From CAZAMP01 sp964486455 (GTDB taxonomy: Bacteria > Eisenbacteria > RBG-16-71-46 > CAZAMP01): a stretch of 27,810 nt of DNA. The stretch lies in NCBI GenBank assembly GCA_964486455.1, contig CAZAMP010000053.1:1-27810 (forward strand), given 5' to 3'. Numbering within the stretch: position 1 is the first letter of the stretch; every line of letters begins with the position of its first letter. The notes beneath the pieces were generated by a model. That model searched no databases. It was not told the origin of the DNA and saw only the letters and a list, made by a program, of their open reading frames with translations. This document shows, one piece after another, positions 15,622 to 23,439 of the stretch. A program made the position numbers and the translations under genes.

Positions 15622-16698
15622 ATGACCCGAGCCTGGGTAAGACACCTCCTCGACTGGTTTGCCGCCAACAAACGCGAGATGCCGTGGCGTGATGATCCGA
15701 CCCCGTACAAGGTCTGGGTCAGTGAGATCATGCTGCAGCAGACGCAGGTCGACACGGTCATTCCGTACTTTCGGCGCTTCGTGCGTCGCTTTCCGACCGC
15801 CGAGCGCCTCGCGAAAGCGGACCTGCAGGACGTACTGAAGATCTGGGAGGGGCTCGGCTACTACGCCCGCGCACGAAACCTCCACCGCGCGGCGATCGAC
15901 GTCGTCGCGCGACTCGGCGGGCATCTCCCCGACCGCTACGAGGAACTCCGCGCCCTCCCCGGGCTCGGCGACTACACGGCCGCGGCGATCGCGAGCATCG
16001 CGTTCGGGGAGCCGGTACCGGCGGTGGACGGAAACGTCCTCAGGGTCACGGCCCGCTTCTGGGGAATCGAGGACGACATCAAGGCGCCGGCCACGCGGCA
16101 GGAAATCTTCGAGAGGCTCACACCGCTCATTCGACGAAGCGACCCCTCGAGTTTCAATCAGGCGCTCATGGAGCTGGGTGCGCTCGTCTGCCGACCGAGT
16201 TCCCCGGACTGCGTGAGGTGCCCCATCCGTCGCGGCTGCGTCGCCCGCCGCGAGCGCCGTACGAACGAGCTTCCGAGGCGCACGCGCCGCCACCGCGTCC
16301 CACATCACGAGATCGCCGTGGGCGTGATCTGGCGAAACGGCCGGATCCTCATCGGCCGCCGCCCGACCGATCGAATGCTCGGCGGGCTGTGGGAGTTCCC
16401 GGGCGGAAAGCGGCAAGGCTCTGAGACGCTCGAGACCGCCACGCGCCGTGAGGTGCTGGAGGAGACGGGGCTTCACGTCTGTGTCGGCGATCGGTACGCA
16501 GAGGTCCACCACGCCTACAGTCATTTCACGATCACGCTTACGGCGTTTCGCTGTGAGGTTCGTTCGGGGCGCCTGCGCGCGAACGCGTCCGACGAGCTGC
16601 AATGGATACGGCCGGATGACTTTGACTCCTATCCGTTTCCGACCGCGAATCGCAAGGTTATCGACGCGATCCTCCGCGCCCACGCCGACGCGTCTTGA
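15622..16698 (+). CDS. mutY: A/G-specific adenine DNA glycosylase MutY
   Basis: Removes adenine mispaired with 8-oxoguanine; 358 residues. The helix-hairpin-helix glycosylase domain has catalytic Glu35 (VWVSEIMLQQTQV) and Asp136 (AVDGNVLR), with 'LPGLGDYTAAAI' as the hairpin. The [4Fe-4S] loop is Cys190-x6-Cys197-x2-Cys200-x5-Cys206. The C-terminal domain (about 230-350) is Nudix-like, and its Nudix box is complete: Gly262, Glu268, then REVLEETGL at 276-284. GGAGG precedes ATG 15622. The gene is 25 bases behind the selenoperoxiredoxin, so two defences against oxidative damage are probably co-transcribed. Confidence 0.95.
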   Translation: MTRAWVRHLLDWFAANKREMPWRDDPTPYKVWVSEIMLQQTQVDTVIPYFRRFVRRFPTAERLAKADLQDVLKIWEGLGYYARARNLHRAAIDVVARLGGHLPDRYEELRALPGLGDYTAAAIASIAFGEPVPAVDGNVLRVTARFWGIEDDIKAPATRQEIFERLTPLIRRSDPSSFNQALMELGALVCRPSSPDCVRCPIRRGCVARRERRTNELPRRTRRHRVPHHEIAVGVIWRNGRILIGRRPTDRMLGGLWEFPGGKRQGSETLETATRREVLEETGLHVCVGDRYAEVHHAYSHFTITLTAFRCEVRSGRLRANASDELQWIRPDDFDSYPFPTANRKVIDAILRAHADAS

Positions 16699-16724
16699 CG
16701 GTGCGTCTCCGGAAACGATAGGAT
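16695..16724 (+). promoter_or_regulatory. Candidate promoter for the moaA-moaD-moaE-hmgA unit
   Basis: TTGACG (16695-16700, overlapping the mutY stop) and TAGGAT (16719-16724) are 18 bases apart, the same arrangement as the pair before the ferredoxin. It lies about 90 bases before the moaA start in a 116-base gap. Confidence 0.4.
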
Positions 16725-16814
16725 CTCCGCTCACGATACGATACGCGACACGACCGGCGCTCTCGGTCCGGGGGCACACGCCGCGCCGATTCCAACCGCT
16801 TCACCAGGGATCCA

Positions 16815-17861
16815 ATGAGCCACGAGAAACAGGCCGTCATGCCGTCGGCTCCGCCGGCGAGAAATAGGTTGATCGATCAACACGGACGGACGTTCGACTA
16901 CCTGCGCATCGCCGTCACGGAGCGCTGCAATCTGCGCTGCGTGTACTGTATGCCCGAGGACGGCATCGGCTTCACCGCCGGCGAGTCGCTCCTGACCGCC
17001 GACGAGATCCTCCGGATCATCCGCGTAGCGACGACGCTCGGTGTCAACAAGATCAGGATCACAGGTGGAGAGCCGCTTGTGAGAAAGGACATTCTGCCGA
17101 TCGTCTCGGGCGCGGCGAAGATGTCGGGCATCGAGGACGTCCACCTGACCACCAACGGGCTTTTGCTGGCGCGTCACGCTGATGATCTGCTGAAGGTGGG
17201 GCTGAGCGGCGTGAACATCAGCCTCGACACGCTGAACCCCGACAAGTTCGAACGAATCACCAGGCGCACGGGCCTCGAGGACGTGGTTGCGAGCATCCGT
17301 CTCGCGGTGCGCGTCGGTTTCCCGTCCGTGAAGGTCAACGTCGTGGCGATGCGGGGCGAGAACGATGACGAGCTGCTGGACTTCGTCGCGCTCGCGCGCG
17401 AGCTACCGATCACGGTTCGTTTCATCGAGCTCATGCCGTTCGATACACATCAGGTCTGGAAGACCGGACGCTTCTTGAGCGCGGAACGCATCGTGAAGGC
17501 GCTCGGTGAGGTGGCGCCCGATCTGGTAGACAGCGACGGCAGCAAGACGGAGAAACACATCTACAGCATTCCCGGCCACACGGGAAAGGTCGCGGTAATT
17601 CCTTCATTCAGCAGAACGCTCTGCGAAGACTGCAACCGGGTGCGTGTCACGGCGGACGGGACCGTCCGCAATTGTCTTTACTCCGAGCGCGAGTTCGATC
17701 TCCGAACCGTGCTCCGCGAGGGTGGTGACGACAAGGCGATCGTGAGTGTGCTCAAGGGTGCCATGTGGCGGAAGCATCGCGACGGATGGGACGCACAGAA
17801 GGCCAACGGCAAGACGTTTCAAGGGCCACACCGTGAAAGCATGACGCAGATCGGAGGCTGA
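16815..17861 (+). CDS. moaA: GTP 3',8-cyclase MoaA (molybdenum cofactor biosynthesis)
   Basis: Radical-SAM enzyme that starts Moco synthesis by cyclising GTP; 348 residues. The N-terminal cluster is Cys38-x3-Cys42-x2-Cys45 (CNLRCVYC), with GGEP at 84-87 for SAM binding. The C-terminal substrate cluster is Cys270, Cys273 and Cys287 (CEDCNRVRV ... VRNC). It ends in Gly-Gly, the C-terminal tail required for activity in known MoaA proteins. ATG 16815 has an AGGGA upstream. moaD starts four bases after the stop. moaC, the partner needed for cyclic pyranopterin formation, is not in the window. Confidence 0.96.
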   Translation: MSHEKQAVMPSAPPARNRLIDQHGRTFDYLRIAVTERCNLRCVYCMPEDGIGFTAGESLLTADEILRIIRVATTLGVNKIRITGGEPLVRKDILPIVSGAAKMSGIEDVHLTTNGLLLARHADDLLKVGLSGVNISLDTLNPDKFERITRRTGLEDVVASIRLAVRVGFPSVKVNVVAMRGENDDELLDFVALARELPITVRFIELMPFDTHQVWKTGRFLSAERIVKALGEVAPDLVDSDGSKTEKHIYSIPGHTGKVAVIPSFSRTLCEDCNRVRVTADGTVRNCLYSEREFDLRTVLREGGDDKAIVSVLKGAMWRKHRDGWDAQKANGKTFQGPHRESMTQIGG

Positions 17862-17865
17862 ACCT

Positions 17866-18117
17866 TTGAGCGAGATCCGGCTGAGCGTCCGTTGCTTTTC
17901 TCACGTGAAGGATGCGCTGGGGCGTGACGTGATCGAGATCACGCTGCCCGCGGGTGCCAGCGCCGCCGACGCCATCACATATGTCCGAAAGATGAATCAA
18001 ACGCGGCTCGGCGCTCTACCGCTTCGGGTAGCGGTGAACAAAACGTTCGTGACCGACGAGACCGTTCTGAACGACGGCGATGAGATCGCCCTGATCCCGC
18101 CGGTCCAAGGGGGCTAG
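17866..18117 (+). CDS. moaD: Molybdopterin synthase sulfur-carrier subunit MoaD
   Basis: A ubiquitin-like protein of 83 residues that carries sulfur as a C-terminal thiocarboxylate to molybdopterin synthase. The beta-grasp pattern (IRLSVRCFSHVKDALG, LRVAVNKTFV, LNDGDEIALIPPVQGG) ends in the essential Gly82-Gly83. The start is TTG at 17866; GGAGG at 17853-17857 is eight bases before it, inside the end of moaA. moaE follows after nine bases. Confidence 0.93.
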   Translation: MSEIRLSVRCFSHVKDALGRDVIEITLPAGASAADAITYVRKMNQTRLGALPLRVAVNKTFVTDETVLNDGDEIALIPPVQGG

Positions 18118-18126
18118 CAGCCCGCC

Positions 18127-18558
18127 ATGATCGAAACCGGACTGACCAACCAGCCGCTTCCACCCGTCCGTGAAGACGATCCGAGCGCCACGGCCGGATC
18201 GGAGATCATATTCCATGGCCGCGTGCGGGACACCGAGGCCGGACGGACGATCATCGCGCTCGACTACGAGCACTACGAAGGAATGACGGAGGCCGAGCTC
18301 GAGTCGCTCGCCCAGGACACCGTCTCCCGTTTCTCCGTGCACGATCTCATCTGCATCCATCGGGTCGGACGCGTACCGGTCGGCCAAGCGTCGGTACGCG
18401 TCGTCATCCGATCCGCACACCGTGCGGAGTCGCTCGAGGCGCTGACGTGGTTCATCGACGAGATGAAGAAGCGCGTCCCGCTCTGGAAGTGGGGGGTCAC
18501 CGAGTCGGGTGACCGATTCCCCTGTGGAACGATCGAAAAAGGAGCTGGTACCCAATGA
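18127..18558 (+). CDS. moaE: Molybdopterin synthase catalytic subunit MoaE
   Basis: Transfers two sulfurs from MoaD onto cyclic pyranopterin; 143 residues, usual length. Family motifs: 'IIFHGRVRDTEAGRTI', 'LDYEHYEGMTE', 'HRVGRVPVGQASVRVVIRSAHR' and the catalytic lysine segment 'KKRVPLWKWGV'. Its stop overlaps the start of the homogentisate dioxygenase (ATGA), so a catabolic gene is coupled to a cofactor operon. Confidence 0.95.
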   Translation: MIETGLTNQPLPPVREDDPSATAGSEIIFHGRVRDTEAGRTIIALDYEHYEGMTEAELESLAQDTVSRFSVHDLICIHRVGRVPVGQASVRVVIRSAHRAESLEALTWFIDEMKKRVPLWKWGVTESGDRFPCGTIEKGAGTQ

Positions 18559-19715
18559 TCCATCGCGTCCAACGCGGCCGCGTGCCCGAGAAACACCACA
18601 TCGCATTCTCCCCCGACGGGGATCTTACATACGAACATTGCTTCACCCGGAAGGGCTTCGAGGCCGGATACACGATCTTCTATCACAAGAAGCCACCTCA
18701 CTGGATCCAGACGGACGAAGCGCTCGGTCCCCATCCCGGAGGCGGTGAAGCATCGTGGGACGGCGCGCTCAGGCGCCGGCACTTCCTGTCGGGCGACGCC
18801 CCGGCCGGCGGCACTCCGTTCCTCGGCCGTAAGCTCTTTGTCGCCAACAGCGACATCGGCGTCTGGATCGCCAAGCCGGACCAGTCCGAGCCGACGCTGG
18901 TGGCGAACGCCGACGCCGATGAGCTGACGTACGTCCACAGCGGATCCGGACGCGTGGAGTCGCCATTCGGACTGCTTGAGTTCCACACGGGCGACTACGT
19001 CCACATGCCGCGCTCGATTCCGCATCGTTGGATCATCGACGGCCCAGCGTTTCTCCTCATCATGGAGGCGCGCTCTTTCTGCGACGTCCCCAAGCAATAC
19101 AGGAATTCGGTGGGTCAGCTCGACATGGCCGCCCCGTATTCGCACAGAGACTTCCGCGCGCCCGATTGGCCGGACGGCGGTCCCGAAAGCCTCGATGCGC
19201 CGAAGCGCTTGATCACGCAGCGCGGCGGCGAACTCACGGCATTCGAGATGAGTCACGATCCGTTCGACATCGTCGGCTGGGACGGTCAGGTCTGGCCGTT
19301 CGCGTTTCCCATCCGCGCCTTCCAGCCGCGGACCGCGCAGGTTCACCTTCCGCCGACGATCCACACCACGTTCGCCGGCGACGGCTTCGTGATCTGCTCG
19401 TTCGTTCCGCGGATCGTCGACTTCCATGAAAAGGCGATTCCGTGCCCCTATCCTCACTCGTCACCCGACTGCGACGAAGTGCTCTTCTATGTCGAGGGGA
19501 ACTTCACGAGCCGAAAAGGGATCGGTCCAGCGTCGATCAGCCTCCATCCCACCGGACTCCCGCATGGGCCGCATCCGGGAACGTATGAGGCGTCGGTCGG
19601 CACCACGCGAACCGATGAGCTGGCCGTGATGATCGACACGTTCAAGCCGCTCCTCCCCACCGACCACGCCCGGCAGGTGGAGGAGTCCGACTACAACTTG
19701 AGCTGGCTGCGCTAG
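18555..19715 (+). CDS. hmgA: Homogentisate 1,2-dioxygenase (short bacterial type)
   Basis: Fe(II) cupin dioxygenase opening the ring of homogentisate to maleylacetoacetate; 386 residues, shorter than the 430-445 of the animal and proteobacterial enzyme. It has the N-terminal cupin half (RGRVPEKHHIAF, GRKLFVANSDIGVWIAKP, ELTYVHSGSGRVESPFGLLE) and the diagnostic C-terminal half. The likely Fe ligands are His301 (PYPHSSPD), Glu308 (CDEVLF) and His337 (LPHGPHPG), matching His335, Glu341 and His371 of the human enzyme. 'SLHPTGLPHGP' is strongly conserved. The start overlaps the moaE stop with AGGAG upstream. It is nine bases ahead of an acyl-CoA synthetase, and fahA lies 5 kb away on the other strand. 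Confidence 0.9.
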   Translation: MIHRVQRGRVPEKHHIAFSPDGDLTYEHCFTRKGFEAGYTIFYHKKPPHWIQTDEALGPHPGGGEASWDGALRRRHFLSGDAPAGGTPFLGRKLFVANSDIGVWIAKPDQSEPTLVANADADELTYVHSGSGRVESPFGLLEFHTGDYVHMPRSIPHRWIIDGPAFLLIMEARSFCDVPKQYRNSVGQLDMAAPYSHRDFRAPDWPDGGPESLDAPKRLITQRGGELTAFEMSHDPFDIVGWDGQVWPFAFPIRAFQPRTAQVHLPPTIHTTFAGDGFVICSFVPRIVDFHEKAIPCPYPHSSPDCDEVLFYVEGNFTSRKGIGPASISLHPTGLPHGPHPGTYEASVGTTRTDELAVMIDTFKPLLPTDHARQVEESDYNLSWLR

Positions 19716-19724
19716 GGGTCCGCG

Positions 19725-21665
19725 TTGAACGCGTCGGAGATCATCTGGCACCCCCGCCCGGACGACCTTGCGAACTCGAACGTCGCCCGGTTCATGAAGC
19801 GACACGGGATCGCCGGTGTGGTTGAGCTTCGTCGGCGAGCGGCCGACGATCCCGAGTGGTTCTATCCCGCGATCATCGATGATCTGGGGATCGAGTGGTT
19901 TCGTCCGTACGATCGTCTCTGCGACGCGTCGCGAGGACTCCCGTGGACCGAGTGGTTTCTCGGCGGGCAGATCAACATCGTGCACAACGTGCTCGATCGG
20001 CATCTCGCCGCCGGGCGCGGCGCTCACACCGCCGTCATTGCGGAGGACGACGCGGAAGGAGTCGCTACACTCACCTACGCCGAGCTTGATGAGCGCGTAT
20101 CGCGCTTCGCCGCCGCGCTAGCGTCTCTCGGCGTCGGCCTGGACGACGCGGTGGGCTTCTATCTCCCCATGTGCGCCGATGTCGTGGTCGCGCTCCTCGC
20201 GTGTCTGAAGATCGGCGCCGTTCCCGTTCCCGTGTTCGCCGGCTTCGGCCCGGAGGCGCTGGCGGCCCGATTGCAGGACGCGAACGCGAAGATCCTCCTC
20301 ACGGCCGACGCCACGACCCGGCGCGGCAAGACGGTGACACTCAAGGATGCGGCGGACCAGGCGGCGGACGCCTCCGGCTGCGTCCGCCACACCGTGGTGC
20401 TCCATCACACCGGCGAACCCGTCGAGTGGAAGGACGGACATGACCTCTGGTGGCACGAGCTGGAAGCGAACGCCGCCCCGTCCTGGCCCACGGCGGCGCT
20501 GGACGCATCCGCCCGTTCGCTCCTGCTCTACACGTCCGGCACGACCGGTCGCCCGAAGGGGGCAGTTCACACGCACGGCGGTGTCCAGATGGTCACCGCG
20601 AAGGAGGTCGGTTACCACCTCGACGTCCGGCGGAACGACGTCATGTTCTGGCTCACCGACATCGGTTGGATGATGGGCCCCTGGGAAATCCTCGGCGTTC
20701 TCTTCCACGGCGCCACACTGGTCCTCCTGGACGGCGCGCCGGACCATCCGACCCCCGATCGACTTTGGGCGATGATCGAGCGCCACGCCGTCACCCATCT
20801 CGGCATTGCGCCGACGGCGGTTCGGGCGCTCTCCGCGCATGGGGAGGATCTCGTTCGGGAGCGAGATCTCTCGAGTCTCCGTATCTTCGGATCGACCGGC
20901 GAGCCGTGGGACGACTCGTCGTATCGCTGGCTCTTCGACGTGGTGGGCGGCTGTCGATCGCCGATCATCAACATCTCGGGCGGCACGGAGCTCATGGGAT
21001 GTCTCCTGGCACCGCTGCCCGTGGCGCCGCTCAAGCCGACGTCTCTCCAGGGGCCCGCCCTCGGCATGTCCATTGATGTGCTCGACGAGGACGGACGGAG
21101 TGTGCGCGAAGACGTAGGCTATCTGGTCTGTCGAAACGCGGCACCCAACATGACGCGCGGTTTCCTTGGAGATCCGGAGCGCTACGTCGACACGTACTTC
21201 TCCCGATTCGGGAAAGAGATCTGGTTCCATGGCGATTGGGCGCTCGTGGATCGTGATGGGTTCTGGTTTCTCACGGGACGGGCCGATGACACGCTCAAGA
21301 TCGCGGGCAAGCGGATCGGCCCGAGCGAGGTCGAGGCGGCCGCCGTGTCGCACCCTTCGGTGACCGAGGCCGCGGCGGTGGGCCTGCCGGATCCGGTCAA
21401 GGGCACGCGGCTGGTGCTCGTAGCCGTGCCCGCTGCGGGTGCCGCGGCCGGGACGGAGCTGGCCACCGCGCTCGTCACCCACGTCGGTGATCAGCTCGGC
21501 CCCGCCATGCGCCCGACCGAAGTCATTTGGGTAGAGGCACTTCCGGTGACCCGCTCCGGGAAGATCGTTCGGCGTACGATCCGGAAGGCTCTCCTCGGCG
21601 AGGAGATCGGAAGCCTCGCGTCGGTCGCCAATCCGGAGGCCGTCCACGCGCTGCGTGGCGGCTGA
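19725..21665 (+). CDS. AMP-forming acyl-CoA synthetase (acetyl/acetoacetyl-CoA synthetase-like)
   Basis: Adenylate-forming enzyme of 646 residues that activates a carboxylic acid with ATP and CoA. It has an ACAS-type N-terminal part with 'SNVARFM', like acetoacetyl-CoA synthetases. The P-loop is YTSGTTGRPKGAVH (around residue 270), 'NISGGTELMG' is the A5 motif, 'KIAGKRIGPSEVE' leads into the C-terminal domain, and Lys613 (TRSGKIVRR) is the adenylation lysine. TTG 19725 is the start, with AGGGG six bases upstream. Directly downstream of homogentisate dioxygenase, acetoacetate released by FahA is an attractive substrate, but acetate, propionate or an aromatic acid cannot be excluded. Confidence 0.85.
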   Translation: MNASEIIWHPRPDDLANSNVARFMKRHGIAGVVELRRRAADDPEWFYPAIIDDLGIEWFRPYDRLCDASRGLPWTEWFLGGQINIVHNVLDRHLAAGRGAHTAVIAEDDAEGVATLTYAELDERVSRFAAALASLGVGLDDAVGFYLPMCADVVVALLACLKIGAVPVPVFAGFGPEALAARLQDANAKILLTADATTRRGKTVTLKDAADQAADASGCVRHTVVLHHTGEPVEWKDGHDLWWHELEANAAPSWPTAALDASARSLLLYTSGTTGRPKGAVHTHGGVQMVTAKEVGYHLDVRRNDVMFWLTDIGWMMGPWEILGVLFHGATLVLLDGAPDHPTPDRLWAMIERHAVTHLGIAPTAVRALSAHGEDLVRERDLSSLRIFGSTGEPWDDSSYRWLFDVVGGCRSPIINISGGTELMGCLLAPLPVAPLKPTSLQGPALGMSIDVLDEDGRSVREDVGYLVCRNAAPNMTRGFLGDPERYVDTYFSRFGKEIWFHGDWALVDRDGFWFLTGRADDTLKIAGKRIGPSEVEAAAVSHPSVTEAAAVGLPDPVKGTRLVLVAVPAAGAAAGTELATALVTHVGDQLGPAMRPTEVIWVEALPVTRSGKIVRRTIRKALLGEEIGSLASVANPEAVHALRGG

Positions 21666-21791
21666 CCCGATCCGCGAATCCCGTCCACCCGGTCGAGGCC
21701 GCAATCGCCTCAAGTTCATGCCCTAACTGCCGATCCCTCTTCCAAATGCCCAGATTCTACCTGCCTGTGATTGCGTTGGGGGATTCTCATC

Positions 21792-23240
21792 ATGACTGAT
21801 TGGAAAGCTGCTGGGGTGACGCGCCCCCGGCGGAGTGCGTTTCGACAGCTCCGTGCTTCGATGATCGCGTTTGGGATGCTCGTGGGACTCTCGTTCCCAC
21901 CGTTCGCGAAGTATGTGCTCGAGATTCCGTCCGCAATGAGCGCACCGTTCGCTCTTCTGAGCATCCTCCCGGGTGTTCTGGGCGGCGTTGTCAACTACAT
22001 CCTCTTCAAGATGCTGGTGGTCAGGGAAATCCGCCGCGTCGTGAAAGGGATGGAAGACGTTAACCGGGATGTGGCGGCCGCGACCGAAGGTCATGAGATC
22101 TGCATAGAAGACCAGCACTTGAAAATCACCAGCAACGACGAACTCGGCACCGTCGCAATGTCGTTCAACAAGATGACGGCCGCCATCTCCCGGCGCCTTC
22201 GAGTGGAAAGGGGCGCACGGCACCTGCTCTCGAGCCTCGCGCATCGCGTGGACCTTCGAGAAGCCGGGGAAGTCGTGCTCAAGGAGATCGCCAGCACCTT
22301 CGAGGCGAGCGCCGGCGTCCTCTATGCGAACACGGACGGCCGGTTCGAACGGCTCTGCTCTTCAGGAGCCGACATCACGGGCAAGCTGCCCGAGCACATC
22401 GATTCGAGCCTGGGGCCCGTCAAGCGTGCCATCCAGTCGGGCGAGATCCACGAGATCCGACCGGATGAAGAGGGACTGGACTGGATCGAGCTGTCGACTC
22501 CGCTCGGGAGCTTCAGGCCGCGGTTGCTTCTGCTCGTGCCTCTTTCCGTGAACGACGGGACCGCGGGTCTCGTCGTTCTGGCGTGCGGGGCCTCGGAGCT
22601 CAGCGAGGAACAGCTCGAACGACTTCAATTGATACGCGGACAGGCATCACCGCACCTTCAGAATGCCATCCTTCACCAAAAGGTCGAGGAACTGGCGGCC
22701 GTGGACGAGCTGACCGGGCTGGCGAACCGTCGAACTGGGATGCAGGATCTCCAAAAGAGCTTCTCCACCGCGCTGCGTGAGGGCACGCCGCTGAGCATCG
22801 TCATGTTGGACATCGACCATTTCAAGTCCCTGAATGACACGCACGGACATGATGCAGGCGACGCCGTTCTCAAGGTTGTCGCGGACATCCTGCAGGAGAA
22901 CACCCGCATCGAGACCAGCACTCGGGCCGGGGATACGCTCTGTCGCTACGGAGGAGAGGAATTCCTCATCGCTGCGCCCAATACCGGCATGGACGGAATC
23001 AAGACCGTGACAGAGCGGATTCGCGCTCAGATCGAAGCGATGGAGATCCAGTGGCATAACCGGAGCCTTCAGATTTCCGCGAGCCTGGGCGTGACCACGT
23101 GGCCCGTTGTCCGGGCATCGACGCCGGAAGAGTTGGTCACACTCGCCGACAAGGCGCTCTACCGCGCGAAGCAGTCCGGTCGGAACCAAGTCTGCGTCAA
23201 CACGGGTGACGACATCCAGTCCCAGCGCAAGGCGGCCTGA
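21792..23240 (+). CDS. Membrane-bound GGDEF diguanylate cyclase with HAMP and GAF-like domains
   Basis: Predicted to make c-di-GMP from two GTP; 482 residues. There are two membrane segments (roughly 24-42 and 48-72). A HAMP-like linker follows (REIRRVVKGMEDVNRD ... DELGTVAMSFNKMTAAI), then a GAF-like sensor (about 145-295), a short coiled linker (HQKVEELAAVDELTGLANRR) and the GGDEF domain. The catalytic loop is GGEEF (387-391), so it should be active. An inhibitory I-site, RAGD (378-381), lies five residues before it, so product feedback is expected. ATG 21792 with GGGGGA upstream is preferred over TTG 21771. There is no EAL or HD-GYP domain. Confidence 0.92.
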   Translation: MTDWKAAGVTRPRRSAFRQLRASMIAFGMLVGLSFPPFAKYVLEIPSAMSAPFALLSILPGVLGGVVNYILFKMLVVREIRRVVKGMEDVNRDVAAATEGHEICIEDQHLKITSNDELGTVAMSFNKMTAAISRRLRVERGARHLLSSLAHRVDLREAGEVVLKEIASTFEASAGVLYANTDGRFERLCSSGADITGKLPEHIDSSLGPVKRAIQSGEIHEIRPDEEGLDWIELSTPLGSFRPRLLLLVPLSVNDGTAGLVVLACGASELSEEQLERLQLIRGQASPHLQNAILHQKVEELAAVDELTGLANRRTGMQDLQKSFSTALREGTPLSIVMLDIDHFKSLNDTHGHDAGDAVLKVVADILQENTRIETSTRAGDTLCRYGGEEFLIAAPNTGMDGIKTVTERIRAQIEAMEIQWHNRSLQISASLGVTTWPVVRASTPEELVTLADKALYRAKQSGRNQVCVNTGDDIQSQRKAA

Positions 23241-23320
23241 GCGGTCTGGCGCGGCAGGCTGGGGTTGGCCAGTAGCACCATGATCATGCCAGTCCCCCCT
23301 ACCGACTACCGTCCTTCCCT

Positions 23321-23329
23321 TGGTATAAT
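23321..23329 (+). promoter_or_regulatory. Extended -10 promoter element before the CotH-family gene
   Basis: TGGTATAAT is a perfect extended -10 (TGnTATAAT). There is no good -35, which extended -10 promoters tolerate. Transcription would start near 23336, giving a leader of about 100 bases before 23440. Confidence 0.5.
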
Positions 23330-23439
23330 AGTTAGACGGACAGTTGGCTTACTCTCCCCCGTCCCTGACGTCGGACGAGCTTCTCGACCGGCGGGATGCG
23401 CCCAAGAACAGGCAGCCTGAGGAAGGACACCTAATTCCC

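Noticed and set aside
16699..16814. Molybdenum-cofactor riboswitch before moaA
   Set aside because: The gap is short and I could not find the paired helices of that RNA; only a promoter-like pair is visible.
21695..21711. GAGGC/GCCTC hairpin as a terminator after the acyl-CoA synthetase
   Set aside because: The stem has only five pairs and no T-tract follows.
23344..23439. TTG start for the CotH-family protein
   Set aside because: It would bury the signal peptide behind 32 hydrophilic residues; ATG 23440 places it at the N-terminus.
23241..23439. c-di-GMP riboswitch between the diguanylate cyclase and the CotH-family gene
   Set aside because: No GEMM-type conserved bases or paired arms are recognisable.
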